Below, piece after piece: positions 54,411 to 62,123 of a stretch of DNA of 64,000 bases (positions within the stretch are counted from its first letter, which is position 1; the number at the start of each line of letters is the position of its first letter). Origin of the DNA: Chitinimonas sp036961565. GTDB lineage: Bacteria > Pseudomonadota > Gammaproteobacteria > Burkholderiales > Chitinimonadaceae. Below the pieces are notes generated by a model. It did no database searches. It was not told where the DNA came from and saw nothing but the letters and a program-made list of their open reading frames with translations. Position numbers and translations under genes: made by a program. The DNA lies in assembly GCF_036961565.1 (NCBI RefSeq), contig NZ_JBAMDD010000005.1:281186-345185 (forward strand), in the 5' to 3' direction.

Positions 54411-56288
54411 ATGAAAGCTCCCTACTCCATCCTGGCCGCCTCGGTCGCCGCAGCCCTGCTCAGCACAGGCGCATTTGCCGCCGCTGGCGACAACCCCGAA
54501 CTGGAACTGCCGCGCCGCGTGCAAACCGCCACCGCCACCATCCAGGGCACCAATACCCAGATGACCTACACGGTCGTCAACGGCATGGCCCTGCTGGGTG
54601 ACATTGCCCTGGGCCGCCATGAAGACATCCAGCGCACCGGCATTCCGCCGCTGTTCGTGGGTGACTGGACCAAGCCGGTGTCGTCGCAACGCGGCGCCAC
54701 TGCCCAGGACAACCACTTCAAGAGCGCCACCCGCTGGCCCAACAACACCCTGTACTACACCTTCGACCCGGTGCTGACGCAGAAGAAGCGCGACGTCATC
54801 ATCGCCGGCATGAAGCTGATCACCGACAAGACGGCCATCAAGTTCGTCGAGCGGACCAATCAGCCCAACTACGCCAAGTTCACCTCCTCCGGTGGTTGCT
54901 GGGCCTATGCCGGCATGAAGGGCGGCGAACAGCCTATCTCCATCGGTGATGGCTGCGAGAAGGCCGGTGTGGTAGCCCATGAAATCATCCACACCCTGGG
55001 TTGGATGCATGAGCATATGCGCCCTGATCGCGACAACTACGTGACAGTGTTCGAAGAGAATATCTCCGATACCCTCAAGAGCCAGTTCACCAAGCTGCGC
55101 GCCGACCAGGTCGACTCGACCGGCAGCTACGATATCGACTCGGTGATGCACTACCCCACCTGGGCCTTCAGCAAGAACCAGAAGCCCACCATCCTGCCCA
55201 AGGACAGCAGCGTCGATCCCAAGCGCCTGGGTCAGCGTAACGACCTCAGCCCTGGCGATGTGGCCTCGCTGAAGCAGTTCTACCCTGGCGATAGCGGCAC
55301 GGTGGATCTGAAGATCGCCCTGTCGGCCCTGGAACTGCAACTGGACCAGGACAAGAGCGGTTCGCTGACGCTGGACGTAGCCGGCAGCGAAGCCGAGCTC
55401 AAGGGCCTGAAGCTGGAAGCCACCTCGGACAACAGCTCGGTGATCACCAGCAGCGGCGTGGTGTTCGGCACCGGTATGGGCAACCAGCGCACCCTGCGCA
55501 TCACCCCGGTGGCCAAGGCCTACGGTGTGGCCAATGTGACCGTGCGGGCCATTACCGCCAGCGGCAAGGAGGCCAAGGCCACCTTCAAGCTGACCGTAGT
55601 GAAGGATCCGAACGGTGGCGGCGGCAACGGCGGTGGTAATGGTGGCGGCAATGGTACCGAAAAGCCTTATGACAAGGCCGGCAAGTACCGTGGCGGTGAT
55701 CGCGTCAGCTTCGAGGGCAAGGTTTACGAGCTGACCGTGATCGTCAAGGGCCAGAAGGTTACCAACTACTACATCTTCGGTTCGATGTGTCTGCCAGCCA
55801 GCTGCTCGGCCGAGAAGCAAGGCAACTACGGCGGCCTGACCTTCTACTGGTCGGTGGTCGGTGACAGCGGTGGCGGCGGTGGTCAGCCCAAGCCTGTTTG
55901 CGACACCGTGCTCGATACCCAGCGCAGCTACCAGATTGCCACAGCCGGTCAGCGTAAAGCCCTGGTTGCCATGGCCGATGTAGCCGGCGCACCTGCCATC
56001 CTGTGGCAGGACGGCGGTGCCCAGCGCTGGCAGCTGCAACGCAATGGCGAAGGTTTCTACAGCCTGGTCAGCCCCGCCGCCAAGCTGGCGCTGGAAGCCA
56101 CGGGCACCGAACTGGTAGTGGCCAATGCATCGGCCAATGCCAGCCAACAGTTCTGCCCCAAGGCCAGCGGTTCGGCCTACCAGTTGGTATCGCGCCAAAG
56201 CGGCCGTGGTATCGGTGTCGCTAGCGAGGCAGATGGCGCAGCCGTCACCCCGGCAGTTGCATCCAACTGGCTGCTGACCGCACAGTAA
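54411..56288 (+). CDS. Secreted astacin-family (M12A) metalloprotease with chitin-binding-like and ricin-like modules, copy 1
   Basis: The protein has 625 aa. The signal peptide is at 1-24. The catalytic domain (~90-285) has the astacin zinc motif HEIIHTLGWMHE (His190, Glu191, His194, His200) and the Met-turn SVMHYP (~246). An Ig-like domain (~300-400) follows, then a Gly/Asn linker, a CBM5/12-like module (YRGGDRVSFEGKVYELTV...YWSVV, ~420-485) and a ricin-B-like domain (~495-625) with LWQDGGAQRWQL. These modules suggest adhesion to chitin or glycans. It probably needs propeptide cleavage, perhaps by the M4 protease encoded just upstream. A paralogue is at 62124. Confidence 0.93.
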   Translation: MKAPYSILAASVAAALLSTGAFAAAGDNPELELPRRVQTATATIQGTNTQMTYTVVNGMALLGDIALGRHEDIQRTGIPPLFVGDWTKPVSSQRGATAQDNHFKSATRWPNNTLYYTFDPVLTQKKRDVIIAGMKLITDKTAIKFVERTNQPNYAKFTSSGGCWAYAGMKGGEQPISIGDGCEKAGVVAHEIIHTLGWMHEHMRPDRDNYVTVFEENISDTLKSQFTKLRADQVDSTGSYDIDSVMHYPTWAFSKNQKPTILPKDSSVDPKRLGQRNDLSPGDVASLKQFYPGDSGTVDLKIALSALELQLDQDKSGSLTLDVAGSEAELKGLKLEATSDNSSVITSSGVVFGTGMGNQRTLRITPVAKAYGVANVTVRAITASGKEAKATFKLTVVKDPNGGGGNGGGNGGGNGTEKPYDKAGKYRGGDRVSFEGKVYELTVIVKGQKVTNYYIFGSMCLPASCSAEKQGNYGGLTFYWSVVGDSGGGGGQPKPVCDTVLDTQRSYQIATAGQRKALVAMADVAGAPAILWQDGGAQRWQLQRNGEGFYSLVSPAAKLALEATGTELVVANASANASQQFCPKASGSAYQLVSRQSGRGIGVASEADGAAVTPAVASNWLLTAQ

Positions 56289-56296
56289 AGCGGTCT

Positions 56297-56349
56297 GGAC
56301 CCGCCCAGCTCCCGGTTCGTACTCCTCTGCGAACCCACTGGGCGGGTCC
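56297..56349 (+). terminator. Long hairpin terminator after astacin copy 1
   Basis: GGACCCGCCCAG pairs with CTGGGCGGGTCC (12 bp); an inner stem GGTTCG/CGAACC lies in the loop. TTTG and a T-rich stretch follow. It lies 9 bp past the stop. Confidence 0.85.
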
Positions 56350-56381
56350 TTTGTCTCCCCTTTTTCTCCTCATGCATCCTT

Positions 56382-56406
56382 GGGCCACATCTGTGGCCCT
56401 TTTTTT
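56382..56406 (+). terminator. Second intrinsic terminator after astacin copy 1
   Basis: GGGCCACA-tc-TGTGGCCC forms an 8-bp stem followed directly by seven T residues. This is the strongest intrinsic terminator of the window and backs up the hairpin 33 bp before it. Confidence 0.9.
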
Positions 56407-56919
56407 GCCCGCTCGATATGCAGGGGGCACGTAGATGAGAAAAACAGGATAACGGTGACGGCAGGCAACAGCGCGGCCTCGCGGCAGCACCAGGCCCGGT
56501 GCGGCGAACATCAGTGTGAATAATATACAACGGGGCCGGACGGCCAGATGGGGAGCAGGCTGGAAGCCTTGTCAATGCTGGCTTTGCAGCTTGTCTATAA
56601 CCCTGATCGGGTAAACGGAGCTTGCAAAACGGCGCAACCGTTCGTCCCAAAATATGACAATGTCATTGACATGATCTTGGTGATACGTGAGTATAACCTC
56701 ACGTCATAACAATGCGCGAGCTATTCGCGCCTCGAAATCCCGTTTGCATACATGAATTTGCAGACAAACAGGGTCCGGATGCCTGCCCGGACCATGCCGT
56801 GGGTGACGAGATCTGCAATCCCAGGGAGCAGGCACAAAGGACGCCGTGAGTACGACGCGATAAAGACGTCGGCCGGGGACGTCTTCCCAAACATGTATAC
56901 AAAGGATGCAATAGAGAAA
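56407..56919 (+). promoter_or_regulatory. Collagenase upstream region with palindromes and the 26-bp motif
   Basis: This 513-bp region holds the 26-bp motif ATAACCC-N4-GGGTAAACGNAGCT at 56597-56622, a perfect palindrome ATGACA-a-TGTCAT at 56654-56666 and a second palindrome ACGTGAG-tataac-CTCACGT at 56685-56704. The last two look like operators of dimeric regulators close to a probable promoter. The coding frame could be extended to 56752, but that start lacks a signal peptide and ribosome-binding site. Confidence 0.5.
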
Positions 56920-59900
56920 ATGGCTTTCAAACACGCCAAGCCTGCGCTTGCCCTGGTGGCCGCCGCAGTCAGCAGTTGCTTTATCAGTGCCAACGCCGCC
57001 AGCCTGCTGGCCCCTGCCCACAGCAATATGCCGGTGGAGCCGCAAGAAGCGGTCGTCGGCACGGCCACCCGTACCGACCCCAGCCCGACCAGCGATCCAC
57101 GCATGATGGAACGCCGGCCGCTGTTGAAGTCCATGATGGCCGACGCCAACTGCAATGACACGGCCTTCGGCACCGCTCAGGGCGCCGCCCTGGTGAGCCT
57201 GATCAAGTCTTCCACCACCAATTGCGTGAATGGTCTGTTCAGCCTGACCGGCAGCAATGCCCGCAACACCTTCAACGAAGCCAAGATCATCACGGCACTG
57301 GAAGAACTGGGCCGCCTGGGCGCACGTTACGACGGCAGCAACAAGGACAGCATCCATCAGGTTGTACTGTTCCTGCGCGCTGGCTACTACGTGCAGTACT
57401 ACCACGAGAAGGATGTGGGCGCTTACGGCCCGGCCGTCAAGGCTGCCCAGCAGAAGGCACTGGATGCCTTCTTCGGCAACAAGGCCATCTACACGGTTTC
57501 GCCCGATAACGGCAAGATCCTGGGCGAGGCCATCATCTTCATTGACAGCGCGGAAGAAAACGCCCGCTACATGCCGCTGATGAAGCAGATGCTGAATAGC
57601 TTTGGCGATGCCCAGCTGAAGGACAACTCGGTCCGCAACGCCTACAACAGCATTTTCAGCGTGTACTTCCGTGGCCATCAGAACGCCGATTTCCAGGCGC
57701 TGGTAAAGACTGACGGCAGCTACGCCACCGTCCTGCACGACTTCTACCGTCGCCAGTTCAAGCTGCGCGGTACGGGTTCCGAGTTCATGCTGGCCAACGC
57801 TGCCCGCGAGCTGGCCCGTTTCCTCAAGTATCCCGAGCGCAAGGCTGAAGTACAGCCCCTGCTGCGCGGCATGATTACCGACAACCCCATCAAGGGCGCC
57901 GGCTCCAGCATCTGGGCGGCCGCCGTGGATGGCGCAACCTATTACGACGGCAGCAACTGCAGCTACTACGGCACCTGTAACTATAAGGAAGACCTGAAGG
58001 CTGCCATCCTGCCCATCACCCACAAGTGCGGCCCCACGGTGACCATCCGCGCCCAGGAGATGACAGCCGAGCAGCTGGCCAACTCCTGTGACGTGCTGTC
58101 CAAGGAAGAGAAGCTGTTCCACTACGGCACCTTCGGCAACACCGACCCGCTGGCCAGCCCACCGGTGGCAAACGACAACAACACCAGCCTCGAAGTGGTG
58201 GTGTTCGACGACTACAACAATTACAACACCTACGCTGGCACGCTGTTCGGCATCAGCACCGACAACGGTGGCATGTATCTGGAAGGCAACCCGTCCAAGC
58301 CAGGCAACCAGGCTCGCTTTATCGCCCATGAAGCCTCGTGGAAGCGCCCGACCTTTGAAGTGTGGAACCTGCAGCATGAATACATCCACTACCTCGATGC
58401 CCGCTACAACCTGGAAGGCGACTTCGGCAAGTCCAACAAGTACGAAACCACCTGGTGGGGTGAGGGCGTAGCCGAGTATCTGTCCTATCAGAACAACTAC
58501 AGCGCCGCGATCGACGAAGGCCGCAAGAACACCTACAAGCTGAGCACCATCTTCAAGAACAACTACAGCATGGCCGATTACAGCAATCGCGCCTATCGCT
58601 GGGGCTACCTGGCCGTGCGCTTCATGTACGAGCGCCAGCGGGCCGATCTGGAGAGCTTGCTGAGCAACACCCGCAGCGGCGACTACGCCAGCTATACCAC
58701 CAAGCTGGCCAGCATGGGCGCTCGCCACGATGCCGAGTTTGCCCAGTGGCTGACCACGGTCGGCACCGGCGGCGAATTCGTCGGTGGCAAGCCCTTCGGC
58801 CCCAGCGGCAGCAATACCGCCCCGCAGCTGAATGGCCTGCGCGATGTCAGCAGCAATGTCGGCCAAGCCATCCCGGCCCTGAGCTTTATCGTGGCCGACA
58901 AGGAAACCGCTGCCGGTGAACTGAAGGTCACTGCCGTCGCCAGCGACAGCAGCCTGATCCCCGCCGGCGGCCTGATCCTGGGCGGCAGCAATGGCCAGCG
59001 CACGCTGACCATCAACCCGGCTGCCGGCAAGAGCGGCGAGGCCACCGTGACGGTGACCGTGTCGGACGGCAAGCTCAGCAGCCAGAGCAGCTTCAAGGTC
59101 AAGATCGCGGCCGTGGCAGGCAACACCGCACCACAGCTGAGTGGCCTTGCCAATGTCAGCACCAAGTTGGGCCAGGCCATACCCGCCATGCGCTTCAGCG
59201 TGACCGACAAGGAAACCGCCACCAGCCAGCTCAAGGTCACAGCCGTCGCCAGCGACAGCAACCTGATCCCCGCCAGCGGCCTGATCTTGGGCGGCAGCGA
59301 TGGCCAGCGCACGCTGACCATTAACCCGGCTGCCGGCAAGACCGGCGAAACCACCGTGACGGTAACCGTCACGGACGGCAAGCTCAGCAGCCAGGCCAGC
59401 TTCAAGGTCACCATCGCCGCCGGTGCCGTCAATACCGCGCCGCAACTGAGCGGCCTGGTGGATGTCGCTGCCAAACTGGGCCAAGCCATACCCGCCATGC
59501 GCTTCAGCGTGGCCGATAAGGAAACCGCCGCCAGCCAGCTCAAGGTCACCGCCGTCGCCAGCGACAGCAGCCTGATCCCCGCCAGCGGCCTGGTTCTGGG
59601 CGGCAGCGATGGCCAGCGCACCCTGAGCATCATCCCGGCAGCCGGCAAGACGGGCGAAAGCACCGTCACCGTGACGGTCTCGGATGGCGCCCTGAGCAGC
59701 CAATCGAGCTTCAAGGTCAAGTTGTCGGCCGATGGTTCGACCTGCCCGGTCGAGCGCAAGGATTCGCTCAACGACGGCTGCGTGCGTACCAATATCGGCA
59801 GCAACTACTCGGCCTGGTACTGGATATATGTGCCGCAGGGCACCACCAGGCTAACCCTGACCACCAGCGGTGGCGAGGGCGATGCCGACATGTTCGTGAA

Positions 59901-60066
59901 GAGCCGCAACTGGCCGTCGCCGACTGACCACGACGCCAAGTCCAGCAACCCCGGCAACAACGAGCAGGTGGTGATAGAGAACCCGCAAGGGCGCACCTAC
60001 TACCACATCCAGTTGCAAGCCAAGCAGAGCTTCAAGGGGCTTTCCCTCAGCGCCAAGCTGAACTAA
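56920..60066 (+). CDS. Secreted M9-family collagenase
   Basis: The protein has 1048 aa from the ATG at 56920, chosen because the signal peptide (AFKHAKPALALVAAAVSSCFISANA) then starts at residue 1 and AGAGAAA lies upstream. The M9 N-terminal activator domain (~60-400) precedes the catalytic domain with NLQHEYIHYLDARYN (His486, Glu487, His490) and the third ligand in WWGEGVAEYLS (Glu515). Residues ~628-940 are three near-identical Ig/cadherin-like repeats of ~103 aa. The C terminus (~950-1048) is a PPC-type collagen-binding-like domain (GGEGDADMFVKSRNWPS). Vibrio/Clostridium-type bacterial collagenases have a similar layout. It lies between the two M4-astacin pairs. Confidence 0.93.
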   Translation: MAFKHAKPALALVAAAVSSCFISANAASLLAPAHSNMPVEPQEAVVGTATRTDPSPTSDPRMMERRPLLKSMMADANCNDTAFGTAQGAALVSLIKSSTTNCVNGLFSLTGSNARNTFNEAKIITALEELGRLGARYDGSNKDSIHQVVLFLRAGYYVQYYHEKDVGAYGPAVKAAQQKALDAFFGNKAIYTVSPDNGKILGEAIIFIDSAEENARYMPLMKQMLNSFGDAQLKDNSVRNAYNSIFSVYFRGHQNADFQALVKTDGSYATVLHDFYRRQFKLRGTGSEFMLANAARELARFLKYPERKAEVQPLLRGMITDNPIKGAGSSIWAAAVDGATYYDGSNCSYYGTCNYKEDLKAAILPITHKCGPTVTIRAQEMTAEQLANSCDVLSKEEKLFHYGTFGNTDPLASPPVANDNNTSLEVVVFDDYNNYNTYAGTLFGISTDNGGMYLEGNPSKPGNQARFIAHEASWKRPTFEVWNLQHEYIHYLDARYNLEGDFGKSNKYETTWWGEGVAEYLSYQNNYSAAIDEGRKNTYKLSTIFKNNYSMADYSNRAYRWGYLAVRFMYERQRADLESLLSNTRSGDYASYTTKLASMGARHDAEFAQWLTTVGTGGEFVGGKPFGPSGSNTAPQLNGLRDVSSNVGQAIPALSFIVADKETAAGELKVTAVASDSSLIPAGGLILGGSNGQRTLTINPAAGKSGEATVTVTVSDGKLSSQSSFKVKIAAVAGNTAPQLSGLANVSTKLGQAIPAMRFSVTDKETATSQLKVTAVASDSNLIPASGLILGGSDGQRTLTINPAAGKTGETTVTVTVTDGKLSSQASFKVTIAAGAVNTAPQLSGLVDVAAKLGQAIPAMRFSVADKETAASQLKVTAVASDSSLIPASGLVLGGSDGQRTLSIIPAAGKTGESTVTVTVSDGALSSQSSFKVKLSADGSTCPVERKDSLNDGCVRTNIGSNYSAWYWIYVPQGTTRLTLTTSGGEGDADMFVKSRNWPSPTDHDAKSSNPGNNEQVVIENPQGRTYYHIQLQAKQSFKGLSLSAKLN
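58810..59735 (+). repeat. Three tandem ~309-bp repeats inside the collagenase gene
   Basis: Each unit encodes a domain beginning NTAPQL(N/S)GL and containing KVTAVASDS(S/N)LIPA and GQRTL(T/S)I. Units start at about 58813, 59122 and 59431. They are very similar at both DNA and protein level, which indicates recent expansion or gene conversion. Confidence 0.88.
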
Positions 60067-60072
60067 GTCCAG

Positions 60073-60102
60073 GCGGGTACGGCCCTGACGGGGCGTGCCC
60101 GC
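60073..60102 (+). terminator. Hairpin after the collagenase gene
   Basis: GCGGGTACG and CGTGCCCGC form a 9-bp stem with one G-T pair, 7 bp past the stop. No T-run follows, so some read-through into the second M4 gene is possible. Confidence 0.5.
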
Positions 60103-60254
60103 TGTTGTACAGCGCGACTATCCAGCGCATCGGATGTTCGCCTGACGGTGCGTCTGCAAGGGCTTGCCCTCGCAACGCATCGTCCTCCCTGGCAAGGAGC
60201 CAGGACAGCCCAGCCATACCTGACTGGAACGCATAAACAACAAAGGCAAAATGC

Positions 60255-62096
60255 ATGATGAAGAGAAGAGCGCCAGGCGCAAGCCGGCAAGCAATGTTGA
60301 CGATGGCCATCGTGGCTGCCCTGGGTAGCCAGGCCGCCACCCGCATCGAACTGGGTCAGGGCGTACAATTCGAGGGTGCCCTGAGCGCCGCCGAACTGCG
60401 CCCCACCAGCGTCGAGATGACCACCGCAGATGGCAGCATCAAGCGCAAGTACCAGCAGTTCCACCAGGGTGTGCGCATCTGGGGTGAAGCAGCACCGGTC
60501 GCCCAGTTCAGCGTCGGTCAGGATGGCAAGCAGTCGGATGCGCCAGCCTTCAATGACGGCACCCTGATCGGCGGCCTGGCTGCCGATCTGCCCAATGCCA
60601 AGCCAGTGCTGTCGGAGGCGCAAGTGGCCTTCCTGACGCGCCAGCTGGCCCGTCGCCAAGGCCATGTGCTGAGCGCGGTCGAGCTGGAAAAGTCGGAACT
60701 GGTGGTGCGCCTGGATGAAAAGTCCCGCGCCCAGCTGGTCTACCTGACCTCCTTGCATATCCCGGGCGAAAAGCCTGCCAGCCCGAGCTTCATGATCGAC
60801 GCCAATACCGGCGCGGTACTGATGAGCTGGGATGGCCTGGCCCACCGCGATGCGCACGGCCCCGGCGGCAACCCCAAGATGGGTCAGTACTACTATGGCA
60901 AGGAATACAAGGCCATGGAGATCACCAACGACTGCAGCTACGACAACGCCAATGTGGCTACCTATGACATGGGTAACCGCACCGCCGAAGTGCGCAGCCC
61001 CTACAAGCTGGCCAACTGCCCGGCCACCGGTATTCCGGTCAACACCCAGCGCGTAGCCAACGGCGCCTACTCGCCCCTGAACGATGGCCATTTCTTCGGC
61101 GGCGTGGTGTTCAACATGTTCCGCGACTGGTACGGCATCCGTCCCCTCAAGGACAAGCTGATCGTCCGCGTGCACTACGGCAACAACTACCAGAACGCAT
61201 TCTGGGACGGCCAGCGCATGACCTTTGGCGATGGCGGCAGCAGCCTCTATCCGCTGGTGTCGCTGGGCGTGATGGCGCACGAAGTGAGCCACGGCGTGAC
61301 CGAGCAGAATTCCGGCCTGGTGTATGCCCGTCAATCGGGTGGCATGAACGAAGCCTTCTCCGACATGTCGGCCCAGGCTGCCGAGTTCTACCACATGGGC
61401 AAGGCCTCGCTGCTGATCGGCGCCGAGATCTACAAGCGCCAGGGCCAGGCCATGCGCTACATGCTGAACCCTGAGCAGGATGGTGCTTCCATCGGCCACG
61501 CCAGCAAGTACAACGACAGCATGGACGTGCACCACTCCAGCGGCGTGTACAACAAGGCCTACGCCTTGCTGGCCACCACCAGCGGCTGGGATGCACGCAA
61601 GGCGTTCGACGTGTTCCTGGGCGCCAACCGCCTGTACTGGAAGGCCAACAGCACCTTTAACGAAGGCGCTTGTGGCGTGATCTCGGCAACCCGCGACAAG
61701 GGTTACAACATCAATGACGTGATCTCGGCCTTCGACAAGGTTGGCGTGCGTTGCGCCAGCGTGCCGCCGCAGCCGGGTAACACCGCCACTGCGATCGCCA
61801 ACGGCGCCACCGTGAGCAACCTGCAAGCCAATGCTGCCGGCCAGCTGATGTATGTGGTGGATGTGCCAGCCAATGCCAGCTTCCTGACCGTGCGTCTGGG
61901 CAATGGCAGCGGCAACGCCAACCTCTACGTCAAGCAGGGTGCCCTGGCTTCGACCAGCAGTTTCGACGCGTCCTCGACCGGCGCCAGCAATGCTGAAACC
62001 GTGCTGATCAAGTCGCCCCGTGCCGGCAAGGCCTATCTGCTGATCGACGCCAAGGCCGCTGTGTCTGGCTTGTCGCTCTACGCCTACGCCCGTTGA
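60255..62096 (+). CDS. Secreted thermolysin-like M4 metalloprotease, copy 2
   Basis: The protein has 613 aa; AAAGG precedes the ATG at 60255. The domain order is the same as in copy 1: signal, FTP/PepSY propeptide, M4 domain with GVMAHEVSHGVTEQ, GGMNEAFSD and VHHSSGVYNKAY, then a PPC-type domain (VPANASFLTVRLGNGSGNANLYVK). It is highly similar to copy 1 in protein and DNA, with most differences in the propeptide and the segment after the active site. It is followed after 27 bp by the second astacin gene. Confidence 0.95.
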   Translation: MMKRRAPGASRQAMLTMAIVAALGSQAATRIELGQGVQFEGALSAAELRPTSVEMTTADGSIKRKYQQFHQGVRIWGEAAPVAQFSVGQDGKQSDAPAFNDGTLIGGLAADLPNAKPVLSEAQVAFLTRQLARRQGHVLSAVELEKSELVVRLDEKSRAQLVYLTSLHIPGEKPASPSFMIDANTGAVLMSWDGLAHRDAHGPGGNPKMGQYYYGKEYKAMEITNDCSYDNANVATYDMGNRTAEVRSPYKLANCPATGIPVNTQRVANGAYSPLNDGHFFGGVVFNMFRDWYGIRPLKDKLIVRVHYGNNYQNAFWDGQRMTFGDGGSSLYPLVSLGVMAHEVSHGVTEQNSGLVYARQSGGMNEAFSDMSAQAAEFYHMGKASLLIGAEIYKRQGQAMRYMLNPEQDGASIGHASKYNDSMDVHHSSGVYNKAYALLATTSGWDARKAFDVFLGANRLYWKANSTFNEGACGVISATRDKGYNINDVISAFDKVGVRCASVPPQPGNTATAIANGATVSNLQANAAGQLMYVVDVPANASFLTVRLGNGSGNANLYVKQGALASTSSFDASSTGASNAETVLIKSPRAGKAYLLIDAKAAVSGLSLYAYAR

Positions 62097-62123
62097 TATC
62101 GCGCCGTATCCAAGGAATAACAG

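Noticed and set aside
56752..56919. Longer collagenase start at 56752
   Set aside because: It would place 56 residues ahead of an otherwise perfect signal peptide and overlaps the operator-like region.
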